Assembly (NCBI GenBank): GCA_900143615.1
Contig: FREU01000004.1
Coordinates: forward strand, 186,001-250,000
Reading direction: 5' to 3'
DNA from: Rhodobacteraceae bacterium Alg231-30
GTDB lineage: Bacteria; Pseudomonadota; Alphaproteobacteria; Rhodobacterales; Rhodobacteraceae
DNA: 64,000 nucleotides
The stretch's first letter is position 1. Each line of letters begins with the position of its first letter. Shown piece after piece: positions 54,198-63,153 of this stretch. A program made the position numbers and the translations under genes. The notes below the pieces were generated by a model that searched no databases, had not been told where the DNA came from, and saw nothing but the letters and a program-made list of their open reading frames with translations.

Positions 54198-55366
54198 GCA
54201 CATCATCTCTGTCAGCAGGCTTTATTCCCCTTATCGACGCCGCCCCCTTAGTCATTGCACACGAACTGGGCTTTGCCGAAGAAGAAGGCCTCGCCCTGAC
54301 CCTTCACAAAAGCCCAAGCTGGTCCACCCTGCGCGACCGCCTTGTGCTCGGGCAAATCGATGCCGCGCATATGCTCTCAACACTGCCTGTGGCAATGGCT
54401 CTAGGGTTGGGGGGCATCCCGACACGCTTGGATGCGCTGTCGGTCATGTCGGTGAACGGCAATGTCATTGGCGTGTCTAATGCACTGGCAGACAGGCTTC
54501 GCGGATCTGGCTTCACGCCTGACTTCCGCGACGCCGCGGCCACCGGACGGGCGCTCACAAATCTTGGCGGCACACTCCGCGTCGGCGTCCCCTTCCCCTT
54601 TTCTATGCATTCCGAGCTGCTCTACTACTGGCTTGGCGCATTGGGAGGCACCTCCCAAAAACTGGATGTCCGCACAGTCCCTCCGCAACTGATGGCCGAA
54701 GCCATTGCCAAGGACGAAATCGACGCCTTTTGCGTCGGAGAGCCATGGGGATCGATCACCGTTGAAAACGGTGGCGGGGAATTGATCCTCCCAGGTGCCG
54801 CGATCTGGCAGTTTGCGCCGGAAAAGGTGCTGGCTGTGCGCCACGATTGGGCCACGGATCACGACGATCTGGCCGGCCGCCTGATGCGCGCGACTTGGAA
54901 AGCCGGCCGTTGGCTGTCGCGTCCTGACAAACATTCCACAGCCGCAGAAATCCTTGCATGGCCGGATTATCTGGGCTTGCCCGCCGAAATTTTGGAACGC
55001 GCTTTCAGCGGCAATATGGTCAATGCGCCACATGGGCCAACCAAACACGTCACACGCATGGTCGAGTTTTTTGAAGGGGCCGCAACTTTCCCATGGAAAT
55101 CACAAGCCGCCTGGATGGCGCAACAAATGGCGGCACGTTTTGACATCGATCCCGACAACGCCACACGCGCGGCCGCCAATGTGTTTCGCACCGATCTATA
55201 CCGTCGACACCTGGGGGCACTCGGGGCTGACATGCCCGGCGCATCCGAAAAACTCGAGGGCGCGTTGCCCGCCCAAACGCCCGCGGCTTCGGACAATGGC
55301 ATTTTGATTCTCGGCCCGGATTGCTTTTTTGATGGTCAAATCTTTGACCCATCCGCCCCCAAGTGA
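54194..55366 (+). CDS. nasS: Nitrate/nitrite sensor NasS
   Basis: 390 residues, NrtA-like bilobed binding protein without a signal peptide, so cytoplasmic. Motifs shared with the NrtA at 55632: GFIPLIDAAPLVIAHELGFAEEEGLALTLHKSPSWSTLRDRL and DAFCVGEPWGS. In Paracoccus and Azotobacter NasS holds NasT inactive and releases it on binding nitrate or nitrite. Translationally coupled to nasT, which fits a 1:1 complex. Confidence 0.94.
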   Translation: MSTSSLSAGFIPLIDAAPLVIAHELGFAEEEGLALTLHKSPSWSTLRDRLVLGQIDAAHMLSTLPVAMALGLGGIPTRLDALSVMSVNGNVIGVSNALADRLRGSGFTPDFRDAAATGRALTNLGGTLRVGVPFPFSMHSELLYYWLGALGGTSQKLDVRTVPPQLMAEAIAKDEIDAFCVGEPWGSITVENGGGELILPGAAIWQFAPEKVLAVRHDWATDHDDLAGRLMRATWKAGRWLSRPDKHSTAAEILAWPDYLGLPAEILERAFSGNMVNAPHGPTKHVTRMVEFFEGAATFPWKSQAAWMAQQMAARFDIDPDNATRAAANVFRTDLYRRHLGALGADMPGASEKLEGALPAQTPAASDNGILILGPDCFFDGQIFDPSAPK

Positions 55367-55381
55367 TGATTTTTTGTGCAA

Positions 55382-55412
55382 ATGCAGCATCTAGCTCGCC
55401 GCATTGCAGCAA
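55382..55412. promoter_or_regulatory. TGCA-rich imperfect repeats upstream of the nas leader
   Basis: GCAAATGCAGCA (55378-55389) and GCATTGCAGCAAA (55400-55412) resemble the arms of the palindrome at 27792. They could be a binding site near the nrtA promoter. The promoter itself could not be identified. Confidence 0.35.
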
Positions 55413-55478
55413 AAACAACGATTTTCTTTCAGCACATCCTTGCCGACCCGCCCCCCAACCCGCCTAATGGTGTCAAGG

Positions 55479-55584
55479 CGGAGCAAGGGCGCTCCGTTTC
55501 CTCCCCCCCGATGTCGGGGACCACTTTGAGCAAAGCCGCTCGACCCACCGATTTCATAATCGGCGCTGGTCAGCGGCTTTTTTT
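55479..55584 (+). promoter_or_regulatory. ANTAR-responsive antitermination leader (two hexaloops plus terminator)
   Basis: Hairpin P1: CGGAGC-AAGGGC-GCTCCG (55479-55496). Hairpin P2: TTGAGC-AAAGCC-GCTCGA (55526-55543). Both have a six-base loop with A at position 1 and G at position 4, the known ANTAR-target signature. The terminator stem uses AAAGCCGCT (55532-55540, part of P2) and AGCGGCTTT (55572-55580), with an inner CCGATT/AATCGG stem and TTTTTTT at the end. P2 and the terminator cannot form together, which is the switch. It controls nrtA and the genes after it. Confidence 0.92.
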
Positions 55585-55631
55585 CGCTTTTCGCCCTCTC
55601 CTCCAATCAGGGCAAGACACAGGACATTGAT

Positions 55632-56999
55632 ATGAAACGCATCACATCCTTACTCGCAGCAACAACCATTCTGGCGACCCCCGCCATGGCGGAAATGCTG
55701 GATCTGGAAAAAGACGAACTCACGTTTGGCTTTATCAAACTCACTGACATGGCCCCATTGGCTGTGGCCTATGAGCAAGGCTATTTTGATGACGAAGGTC
55801 TCTTTGTAACACTCGAAGCCCAAGCAAACTGGAAAGTACTCTTGGACGGTGTGATCGACGGCCAACTCGACGGCGCCCACATGCTGGCAGGCCAGCCGCT
55901 GGCCGCCACAATCGGCTACGGCACCGAGGCCCACATCATCACACCTTTCTCGATGGACTTGAACGGCAACGGCATCACCGTCTCCAATCAAATCTGGTCG
56001 GAAATGAAGCCACACATCCCACATGACGATGCGGGCAAGCCGATCCACCCGATTTCTGCCTCTGCACTCAAGCCAGTGGTCGATGACTACAAAGACCAAG
56101 GCAAGCCGTTCAACATGGGCATGGTTTTCCCTGTGTCGACCCACAACTACGAACTGCGCTACTGGCTCGCCGCTGGTGGGCTTGAGCCGGGTTTCTATTC
56201 TCCTGAAAACATCACCGGCCAGATCGGCGCTGACGTTCTGCTGTCCGTGACTCCTCCGCCCCAGATGCCAGCCACCATGGAAGCCGGCACCATCTATGGC
56301 TACTGCGTGGGGGAGCCTTGGAACCAACAGGCCGTCGCCAAAGGTATCGGCGTGCCCGTGATCACCGACTACGAGTTGTGGAAAAACAATCCTGAGAAAG
56401 TGTTCGGCCTGAACGCAGAGTTCGCCGAGCAATATCCTAACACCACACTGGCTGTGACCAAGGCCCTGATCCGTGCCGCGATGTGGCTTGACGAAAACGA
56501 CAACGCCAACCGCGAAGCTGCCGTGGAAATCCTCAGCCAGCCTGAATATGTCGGCGCTGACTATGATGTGATCGCGGCTTCCATGACAGGAACCTTTGAA
56601 TATGAAAAAGGCGACGTGCGCGCGGTGCCGGACTTCAACGTGTTCTTCCGCTACAACGCCACCTACCCGTTCTATTCTGACGCCGTTTGGTATCTGACCC
56701 AGATGCGCCGTTGGGGCCAGATCTCCGAGGCCAAGCCAGACAGCTGGTATGATGAAGTGGCCAAATCAGTCTACAAGCCCGAGATCTATCTGGAAGCCGC
56801 AAAAATGCTGGTTGATGAAGGTCTGGCCAATGAGGCTGACTTCCCATGGGACAGCGATGGCTACAAAGCGCCAACACCCTCTGAAGATATCATCGACGGC
56901 ATCGCCTATGACGGTCGCACACCAAATGCCTACCTCGAAAGCCTGCCAATCGGCCTGAAAGGTGACCAACGCGTCGTAGGTACCGAAATCCAAGGCTGA
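55632..56999 (+). CDS. nrtA: Nitrate ABC transporter, substrate-binding protein
   Basis: 455 residues. Signal peptide about 1-20 (ending MAMA). CmpA/NrtA family: [63 protein letters not shown] and [13 protein letters not shown]. Binds nitrate (or nitrite) in the periplasm. It is the first gene after the ANTAR leader and is followed by a long hairpin. Confidence 0.94.
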   Translation: MKRITSLLAATTILATPAMAEMLDLEKDELTFGFIKLTDMAPLAVAYEQGYFDDEGLFVTLEAQANWKVLLDGVIDGQLDGAHMLAGQPLAATIGYGTEAHIITPFSMDLNGNGITVSNQIWSEMKPHIPHDDAGKPIHPISASALKPVVDDYKDQGKPFNMGMVFPVSTHNYELRYWLAAGGLEPGFYSPENITGQIGADVLLSVTPPPQMPATMEAGTIYGYCVGEPWNQQAVAKGIGVPVITDYELWKNNPEKVFGLNAEFAEQYPNTTLAVTKALIRAAMWLDENDNANREAAVEILSQPEYVGADYDVIAASMTGTFEYEKGDVRAVPDFNVFFRYNATYPFYSDAVWYLTQMRRWGQISEAKPDSWYDEVAKSVYKPEIYLEAAKMLVDEGLANEADFPWDSDGYKAPTPSEDIIDGIAYDGRTPNAYLESLPIGLKGDQRVVGTEIQG

Positions 57000-57015
57000 A
57001 AGTAACACGCATACT

Positions 57016-57070
57016 GGATGGCGGGCGGGGCGATGTTGCCCACAGGGCGACGAGCGCCGCACCGCCATCC
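57016..57070 (+). repeat. Long stem-loop after nrtA
   Basis: GGATGGCGG (57016-57024) pairs with CCGCCATCC (57062-57070); GCGG/CCGC and an imperfect GTTGCCC/GGGCGAC extend the stem inside. No T run follows. Like the hairpins after urtA and the peptide-binding-protein gene, it probably protects the binding-protein mRNA. Confidence 0.7.
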
Positions 57071-57110
57071 CACCCTTAAAAACCCGTTAAATCGCGAAAA
57101 ACGACACAGT

Positions 57111-57142
57111 CGCGATACCGACGCAATACCGACGCGATACAG
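57111..57142. repeat. 11-bp tandem direct repeats upstream of nrtB
   Basis: CGCGATACCGACGCAATACC followed by GACGCGATACAG: two full 11-base units and a partial one, nearly the same as the repeat at 2925-2962. It lies 36 bases before the nrtB start. Confidence 0.65.
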
Positions 57143-57177
57143 CACCCGATTTCAAGCCTTCTAGGACCCGACCAACC

Positions 57178-58260
57178 ATGACCGCAATTGATCCCCAAAC
57201 TCTTAAAGATGAGGACCGCGAAGCCCGCCGCGCCCGTCTTTTCACCCGCATCAATAAGGCCGACACCTGGTTTCAGGTCCTTGGCCTCAGCTTTATCACC
57301 CCTCTTCTCAAAGCCGCCGCCGGAGACAATCCGCGCGCCCAAGCCGCTGAAATTTGGCGCCTTTTAGGCGTACCCCTCCTCGCGATCCTGTGCTTTTTGG
57401 TTATGTGGGGCACGCTTGCGCCCAAAGTTCACACCTCTCTCGGCGCGGTTCCCGGCCCCAAAGAGGTTTGGACCGAAGCCGTCAACCTGCACCACGACGC
57501 GCAGGCAAAGGCGGAAAAAGAGGCCAAATTCTACGATCGCGTAGACGCGCGCAACGCCAAGTTCATCGCCAACGGACAACCCGAAAAAGTCAAAGATATC
57601 AAGTACACAGGCTCTCCCAGCTACTACAATCAGATTTGGACATCGATCAAAACTGTGTTCTTTGGCTTCCTGATCGGCACCGCCATTGCCGTACCACTGG
57701 GTATCCTATCCGGCCTCTCGCTTTACGCCAATGCCGCGATCAATCCGCTGATCCAGATCTTCAAACCGGTCTCACCATTGGCATGGCTTCCGATCGTTAC
57801 AATGGTTGTTTCGGCCACTTATACGGTGGATGACGGACTGTTCACCAAGTCATTCCTGACCTCCGCGATCACTGTAACGCTTTGTTCTTTATGGCCAACT
57901 TTGATCAATACTGCGCTTGGCGTGGCTTCCATCGACAAAGACCTGATCAGCGTTTCCAAAGTTCTCAAGATGAATACTTGGACTAAAATCACCAAACTGG
58001 TGCTGCCGTCCGCCCTGCCGCTGATCTTCACCGGCCTGCGTCTGAGCCTCGGTGTTGGCTGGATGGTTCTGATCGCCGCAGAAATGCTGGCGCAGAACCC
58101 GGGTCTTGGAAAATTTGTCTGGGATGAATTCCAGAACGGCTCTTCCAGCTCGCTGGCCAAAATCATGGTAGCTGTCTTCACCATCGGCATCATCGGCTTC
58201 CTGCTAGACCGCCTGATGTATGCGATCCAATCGCTCTTCACCTTCAGCTCTAACCGGTGA
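57178..58260 (+). CDS. nrtB: Nitrate ABC transporter, permease
   Basis: 360 residues. A cytoplasmic N-terminus (about 1-55), one membrane segment near 62-79, a charged soluble loop (about 85-150), then a BPD permease domain with the coupling loop KVLKMNTWTKITKLVLPSALPLIFTGLRLSLGVGWMVLIAAEML. The long N-terminal extension is found in alphaproteobacterial NrtB proteins. Its stop (TGA at 58258-58260) lies just before the ATPase start. Confidence 0.93.
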   Translation: MTAIDPQTLKDEDREARRARLFTRINKADTWFQVLGLSFITPLLKAAAGDNPRAQAAEIWRLLGVPLLAILCFLVMWGTLAPKVHTSLGAVPGPKEVWTEAVNLHHDAQAKAEKEAKFYDRVDARNAKFIANGQPEKVKDIKYTGSPSYYNQIWTSIKTVFFGFLIGTAIAVPLGILSGLSLYANAAINPLIQIFKPVSPLAWLPIVTMVVSATYTVDDGLFTKSFLTSAITVTLCSLWPTLINTALGVASIDKDLISVSKVLKMNTWTKITKLVLPSALPLIFTGLRLSLGVGWMVLIAAEMLAQNPGLGKFVWDEFQNGSSSSLAKIMVAVFTIGIIGFLLDRLMYAIQSLFTFSSNR

Positions 58261-58265
58261 TCGAC

Positions 58266-59951
58266 ATGAGCATTCTTAAATTCGATAATGTTTCCAAAAG
58301 CTTCGGTGAGGGCACCGCCAAAACCGAAGTCCTCAAAAACATTGATCTGGACGTCAAGGAGGGCGAGTTCCTCGTCCTCCTCGGCTTCTCCGGCTCTGGC
58401 AAAACCACTCTGATCAACCTCATGGCTGGTCTGGAACAGCCGACCAAAGGCAGCGTGACCTTCAAAGGGAAGCCGATCTCCGGCCCCGGGCCGGAGCGCG
58501 GCGTGATCTTTCAAAGCTATTCGCTGATGCCTTGGCTCACCGTGACGGGCAATGTCCGCCTCGCGCTCGACTCGGTCTTTCCCAAAATGCCTAAAGCGGA
58601 AAAAGAAGAGAAAGTTTCCCACTATATCAACATGGTAGGCCTTTCTCATGCCACCTCTCGCCGTCCGGCAGAACTGTCCGGTGGCATGCGTCAGCGGGTC
58701 AATGTGGCCCGCGCTCTGGCCATGAGCCCCGAAGTGCTCCTGCTGGACGAGCCCCTTTCGGCACTCGACGCGCTTACCCGCGCCAATTTGGCAGATGAGA
58801 TTGAGGCCATTTGGGACACCGAAAAGAAAACCTGCGTCCTGATTACCAATGACGTGGACGAAGCTATCATTCTGGCGGACCGCATCATTGCCCTGAACCC
58901 TGACGGAACCCTGGGCCAAGAGTTCAAGGTCGACATTCCGCGTCGTCGCGACCGAATGGAGATGAACCACCACGAGGGTTTCAAGAAACTGCGCGCGGAG
59001 GTCACCAAATATCTGATGGATGTTGGCATCGCTTCCAAGTCCGACACCTCTCGTAATCTTCCCAATGTGACCGCCATCCACAACCTGCCAAAGGCGCAGG
59101 CAGATGTGAAAGCCTCGCAAAGCACGCGGACCGACAAATATCTGGAATTCTCACAACTCCACAAAGTTTATCCGACACCCAAAGGGCCGTTGACCGTCGT
59201 GGAAGACTTTGACCTCAAACTAGAAAAGGGTGAGTTCATTTCCTTGATCGGGCACTCAGGCTGTGGCAAATCCACTGTCCTGACCATGGCCGCCGGCCTT
59301 AATGAAATCTCCAAAGGCGTCATCAATCTCGACGGTCGCGGCGTCTTTGGCGCAGACCCCGAACGCGCCGTGGTCTTTCAGTCTCCCAACCTCTTCCCTT
59401 GGCTCTCAGCCAAGGAAAATGTGGCGATTGGTGTAAACAAAGTCTATCCCAAAGCCAGCCAATCTGAACGTCAGGATGTGGTCGAATACTATCTAGAACG
59501 TGTCGGGTTGGCCGATGCCATGGACCGCCCAGCGCATTCTATGTCCAACGGTATGAAGCAACGTGTCGGCATCGCGCGTGCCTTTGCACTCTCCCCGAAA
59601 CTTCTGTTGCTCGATGAACCTTTTGGCATGCTCGACAGCCTGACCCGCTGGGAGTTGCAAGAGGTTTTAATGGAAGTCTGGGACCGTACCAAAGTCACCG
59701 CAGTCTGCGTGACCCATGATGTCGACGAAGCCATTCTTCTGGCTGATCGCGTGGTGATGATGACAAACGGCCCGCAGGCCACCATCGGCAAAATTGTCGA
59801 TGTCGACCTGCCACGTCCGCGCAGCCGCAAGGCGCTTTTAGAACACCCCGACTACTACAGCTTCAGACAGGAAGTTCTCGATTTCCTCGAAGAATACGAG
59901 CACGGTGCGAAGCCTAAGGCCAAAACGGCCAAGGCTATCGCAGCGGAGTAG
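58266..59951 (+). CDS. Nitrate ABC transporter, fused double ATPase (NrtC-NrtD type)
   Basis: 561 residues from the ATG at 58266; a GTG at 58257 would overlap nrtB. Two ATPase domains: first with Walker A GFSGSGKTT, LSGGMRQRVNVARA and LLLDEPLSALDA; second (from about 285) with GHSGCGKST, MSNGMKQRVGIARA and LLLDEPFGMLDS. The second signature has SN in place of SG. It powers NrtAB. Unlike cyanobacterial NrtC it has no substrate-binding domain. It ends three bases before the globin gene. Confidence 0.93.
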   Translation: MSILKFDNVSKSFGEGTAKTEVLKNIDLDVKEGEFLVLLGFSGSGKTTLINLMAGLEQPTKGSVTFKGKPISGPGPERGVIFQSYSLMPWLTVTGNVRLALDSVFPKMPKAEKEEKVSHYINMVGLSHATSRRPAELSGGMRQRVNVARALAMSPEVLLLDEPLSALDALTRANLADEIEAIWDTEKKTCVLITNDVDEAIILADRIIALNPDGTLGQEFKVDIPRRRDRMEMNHHEGFKKLRAEVTKYLMDVGIASKSDTSRNLPNVTAIHNLPKAQADVKASQSTRTDKYLEFSQLHKVYPTPKGPLTVVEDFDLKLEKGEFISLIGHSGCGKSTVLTMAAGLNEISKGVINLDGRGVFGADPERAVVFQSPNLFPWLSAKENVAIGVNKVYPKASQSERQDVVEYYLERVGLADAMDRPAHSMSNGMKQRVGIARAFALSPKLLLLDEPFGMLDSLTRWELQEVLMEVWDRTKVTAVCVTHDVDEAILLADRVVMMTNGPQATIGKIVDVDLPRPRSRKALLEHPDYYSFRQEVLDFLEEYEHGAKPKAKTAKAIAAE

Positions 59952-59954
59952 GTA

Positions 59955-60380
59955 ATGGACGACACCCAGATTATGATGATTCAACAAAGCTTCTCAAAAC
60001 TCGCGCAGAACGCGCCGCAGGCGGCAGAGACATTCTATGCCCACCTGTTTGAGATCGCGCCCGAGGTTCGACCGCTTTTCAAAGGCGACATGGACCATCA
60101 AGGTGCCAAGCTGATGACCACACTGGGTGCCGTTGTAAAAGGGTTGCGCGATCCCGACACCATCGCGCCGGTGGCACAAATGCTAGCCCGCAATCATGTG
60201 GGTTTTGGCGTTGCCGCCGATCATTACGAACCCGTTGGAGCAGCGCTGCTCCACACGCTGAAAGCCGGGCTGGGCGACGATTTCGACGCTGAAACCGAAG
60301 CCGCCTGGGCAACCGCCTACACGTCCCTTGCGGACGTGATGAAAGAAGCCGCCTATGGTGGCTCACCAGGACACACATGA
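59955..60380 (+). CDS. Single-domain globin in the nitrate-assimilation operon
   Basis: 141 residues, flavohaemoglobin/Vitreoscilla-globin type without a reductase domain. Proximal haem His is H81 (ARNHVGFGVAADHYEPVG) and a Gln at about 49 sits near the distal E7 place. Such globins bind O2 and NO. Its place between the nitrate transporter and nitrite reductase genes, with a four-base overlap to nirB, suggests that it deals with nitric oxide formed from nitrite or serves electron transfer. This role is inferred. Confidence 0.9.
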   Translation: MDDTQIMMIQQSFSKLAQNAPQAAETFYAHLFEIAPEVRPLFKGDMDHQGAKLMTTLGAVVKGLRDPDTIAPVAQMLARNHVGFGVAADHYEPVGAALLHTLKAGLGDDFDAETEAAWATAYTSLADVMKEAAYGGSPGHT

Positions 60381-62821
60381 CCCAGAAACTCATTATTATC
60401 GGGGCTGGGATGGCCGCGGGCCGCGCGCTCGAACATCTCTTTGAAACTGCCCCAGACGCTTATGACGTCACCCTGTTTAACGCAGAACCACGCGGCACAT
60501 ATAATCGGATTATGCTGTCTCCCGTTTTATCCGGTGACAAGAATTTCCAAGAAATCGTGACCCATACCGCCCAATGGTATGAAGACAATAACGTCACATG
60601 CCGTTTTGGCGAAACGGTCACCAATATCGATCGTGCCGCTAGAACCGTCACATCCGACACCGGTGAGACCCTAGCGTACGACAAGCTTATCATCGCCACC
60701 GGCTCTAACCCTTTCATCATTCCCCTACCCGGCCATAATCTGGACGGAGTGATCGCCTATCGCGATCTGGAAGACACCAACGCGATGATTGCGCTTGGTG
60801 ACAAGCCTGACGCCAAAGCCGTTGTGATCGGTGGCGGCCTTCTGGGCCTTGAAGCTGCCGCAGGTCTCGCTCTGCGTGGGGTCGACGTTACTGTAGTGCA
60901 CATCATGGGCCACTTGATGGAACGCCAGCTGGATGAAGCCGCGGGTTACCTCTTGCGCAAAGCTCTGGTGGACAAGGGCATCACCGTCAAATGCTCGGCG
61001 AACTCCAAGGAAATCCTAGGCGAGAATGGAAAGGTTCGCGCCCTTTTGTTGGATGACGGAACCGAGTTGCCTTGTGATCTTCTGGTCATGGCGGTTGGCA
61101 TCCGTCCCTCCATCGCTTTGGCGGCGGACGCGGGGCTTGCCACAGGTCGCGGTATTCACGTCGACGACCAAATGGTCACTTCCGATGAAAACATCCTGTC
61201 ATTGGGTGAATGTGTAGAGCACAATGGCGATATCTTTGGCCTTGTCGCGCCCCTGTACGACCAAGCCAAGGTGCTTGCAAAAACACTTACGGGCGAAGAC
61301 GCAGCCTTTGTGAACAAAGACGTCGCCACCAAGCTTAAAGTCACGGGCTGCGATCTCTTCTCGGCGGGTGATTTTGCAGACGGCGAAGGCCGCGAAGACA
61401 TTGTGTTTCGCGACCCGGCACGCGGCGTCTACAAGCGCTTGGTCATCGAAGACAACCGCATCTGTGGTGCTGTGATGTACGGCGACACCGCTGACGGCAA
61501 TTGGTTCTTTGGCCTGATCAAAGACCGCACTGACATCTCCGAGATGCGTGACACATTAATCTTTGGCCCCGCCTTTCAAGGAGGGGCAGCGCCGGACCCT
61601 ATGGCGGCCGTTGCAGCCTTACCGGCTGACGCAGAAATCTGCGGCTGCAACGGCGTATGTAAAGGTCAGATCGTGGACGCCATCGGCAATGGCGCGACCA
61701 CGCTAGAAGACGTAAAAGCCGTGACCAAAGCGTCCGGTTCCTGCGGCACCTGTACCGGATTGGTGGAACAGGTCTTATCCGTCACATTGGGTGATGATTT
61801 TGTGCTGCCTGCGGCCAAATCGGTCTGTGGGTGCACCGATCTCACGCATGAAGATGTACGCCGTCTCATCAAGTCTGGCGAGCTGAAATCCCAGCCCGCA
61901 GTTTGGCAAGAGCTGGGGTGGACCACCCCCAATGGCTGCCATGTGTGTCGGCCCGCAATCAACTACTACCTGCTGGCGGATTGGCCGCTGGATTATGCCG
62001 ACGATCCTCAGTCGCGTTTCGTAAACGAACGCAACCACGCCAACATCCAAAAGGACGGAACATATTCAGTTGTGCCACGTATGTGGGGCGGGATCACCAC
62101 ACCAGAAGAGCTGCGCGCGATTGCAGATGCTGCAGACAAATATGCGGTGCCGACGGTCAAAGTCACTGGTGGTCAGCGCATCGATTTGCTCGGTGTGAAG
62201 AAAGAGGACCTACCCGCAATCTGGTTTGACCTAAACCAAGCCGGACTGGTGTCGGGACATGCCTATTCTAAAGGTCTACGCACGGTTAAAACCTGCGTTG
62301 GCTCCGATCACTGCCGCTTTGGCACACAAGACAGCACCGGTCTTGGTGTGAAACTTGAAAAACATCTCTGGGGGTCTTGGACGCCGCATAAACTCAAACT
62401 GGGCGTCTCCGGCTGCCCGCGCAATTGCGCCGAAGCAACGTGCAAAGACATCGGTGTGATCTGCGTGGACAGCGGCTATGAAATCTCAGTCGCAGGCGCC
62501 GCCGGCATGGAGGTGATTGAAACTCAATTGCTGTGCAAGGTCGCTACCGAAGAAGAAGCCATGGAAGTGATTTCGGCGATGACGCAGATTTATCGCGAAA
62601 ACGCGAAATACCTCGATCGCATTCACAAATGGGTCGCCAAAGTTGGCTTGGATTGGGTCAAAGAACAAATCGTAGACGATCTAGAGAACCGTCAGACCCT
62701 AGCTGAACGCTTCGAGCTATCCCAATCGGTCTATCGCAACGATCCGTGGGCCGAACACGCCCGTGAAAAAGCACAAATTTATCAACCCGTTGCCAACCTA
62801 ACACTGGAGGCCGCAGAATGA
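60377..62821 (+). CDS. nirB: Assimilatory nitrite reductase, large subunit
   Basis: 814 residues. N-terminal FAD domain (IIGAGMAAGRALEHL), NAD(P)H domain (VIGGGLLGLEAAAGLALRG near 152-170), Fe-S Cys-rich segment CGCNGVCKGQIVDAIGNG near 418-435 and CGTCTGLVEQV, then the sirohaem/4Fe-4S domain with TCVGSDHCRFG and GCPRNCAEATCKD near 640-690. It reduces nitrite to ammonium with NADH in the cytoplasm. It overlaps the globin gene and nirD by four bases each. Confidence 0.97.
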   Translation: MTQKLIIIGAGMAAGRALEHLFETAPDAYDVTLFNAEPRGTYNRIMLSPVLSGDKNFQEIVTHTAQWYEDNNVTCRFGETVTNIDRAARTVTSDTGETLAYDKLIIATGSNPFIIPLPGHNLDGVIAYRDLEDTNAMIALGDKPDAKAVVIGGGLLGLEAAAGLALRGVDVTVVHIMGHLMERQLDEAAGYLLRKALVDKGITVKCSANSKEILGENGKVRALLLDDGTELPCDLLVMAVGIRPSIALAADAGLATGRGIHVDDQMVTSDENILSLGECVEHNGDIFGLVAPLYDQAKVLAKTLTGEDAAFVNKDVATKLKVTGCDLFSAGDFADGEGREDIVFRDPARGVYKRLVIEDNRICGAVMYGDTADGNWFFGLIKDRTDISEMRDTLIFGPAFQGGAAPDPMAAVAALPADAEICGCNGVCKGQIVDAIGNGATTLEDVKAVTKASGSCGTCTGLVEQVLSVTLGDDFVLPAAKSVCGCTDLTHEDVRRLIKSGELKSQPAVWQELGWTTPNGCHVCRPAINYYLLADWPLDYADDPQSRFVNERNHANIQKDGTYSVVPRMWGGITTPEELRAIADAADKYAVPTVKVTGGQRIDLLGVKKEDLPAIWFDLNQAGLVSGHAYSKGLRTVKTCVGSDHCRFGTQDSTGLGVKLEKHLWGSWTPHKLKLGVSGCPRNCAEATCKDIGVICVDSGYEISVAGAAGMEVIETQLLCKVATEEEAMEVISAMTQIYRENAKYLDRIHKWVAKVGLDWVKEQIVDDLENRQTLAERFELSQSVYRNDPWAEHAREKAQIYQPVANLTLEAAE

Positions 62822-63153
62822 GCTGGATTGATATTTGCTCCGTCGCCGAGATTCCCCTGCGTGGCGCGCGTATCGTAAAAACGTCGGTCGGCTGCGTGGC
62901 GGTTTTTCGCACCGATACTGAGGAAGTTTTTGCCACTTCCGATCGCTGCCCACACAAAGGCGGACCGCTGTCAGAAGGTATTGTACACGGCAGGAAAGTC
63001 ACCTGTCCGCTGCACAATTGGGTCTTTTCGCTGGAAACCGGTGATGCCCAAGGCGCCGACGAAGGCCAAATTGCCACCTACGCCACACAGATTGTCGATG
63101 GACGTGTCATGCTGGATGGCTCTGAACTAACCGCAAGCGTAGCCGCGGAATGA
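62818..63153 (+). CDS. nirD: Assimilatory nitrite reductase, small subunit (Rieske type)
   Basis: 111 residues with a Rieske-like fold. The 2Fe-2S ligand pairs C44/H46 (CPHKGGPL) and C63/H66 (CPLHNW) are both complete; many NirD proteins have lost them. It works with NirB. It overlaps nirB and nasA by four bases each (ATGA at 62818 and 63150). Confidence 0.95.
   Translation: MSWIDICSVAEIPLRGARIVKTSVGCVAVFRTDTEEVFATSDRCPHKGGPLSEGIVHGRKVTCPLHNWVFSLETGDAQGADEGQIATYATQIVDGRVMLDGSELTASVAAE

Noticed and set aside
57819-59120. 433-codon minus-strand open frame
   Set aside because: Antisense across nrtB and the nitrate ATPase gene; composition typical of shadow frames.
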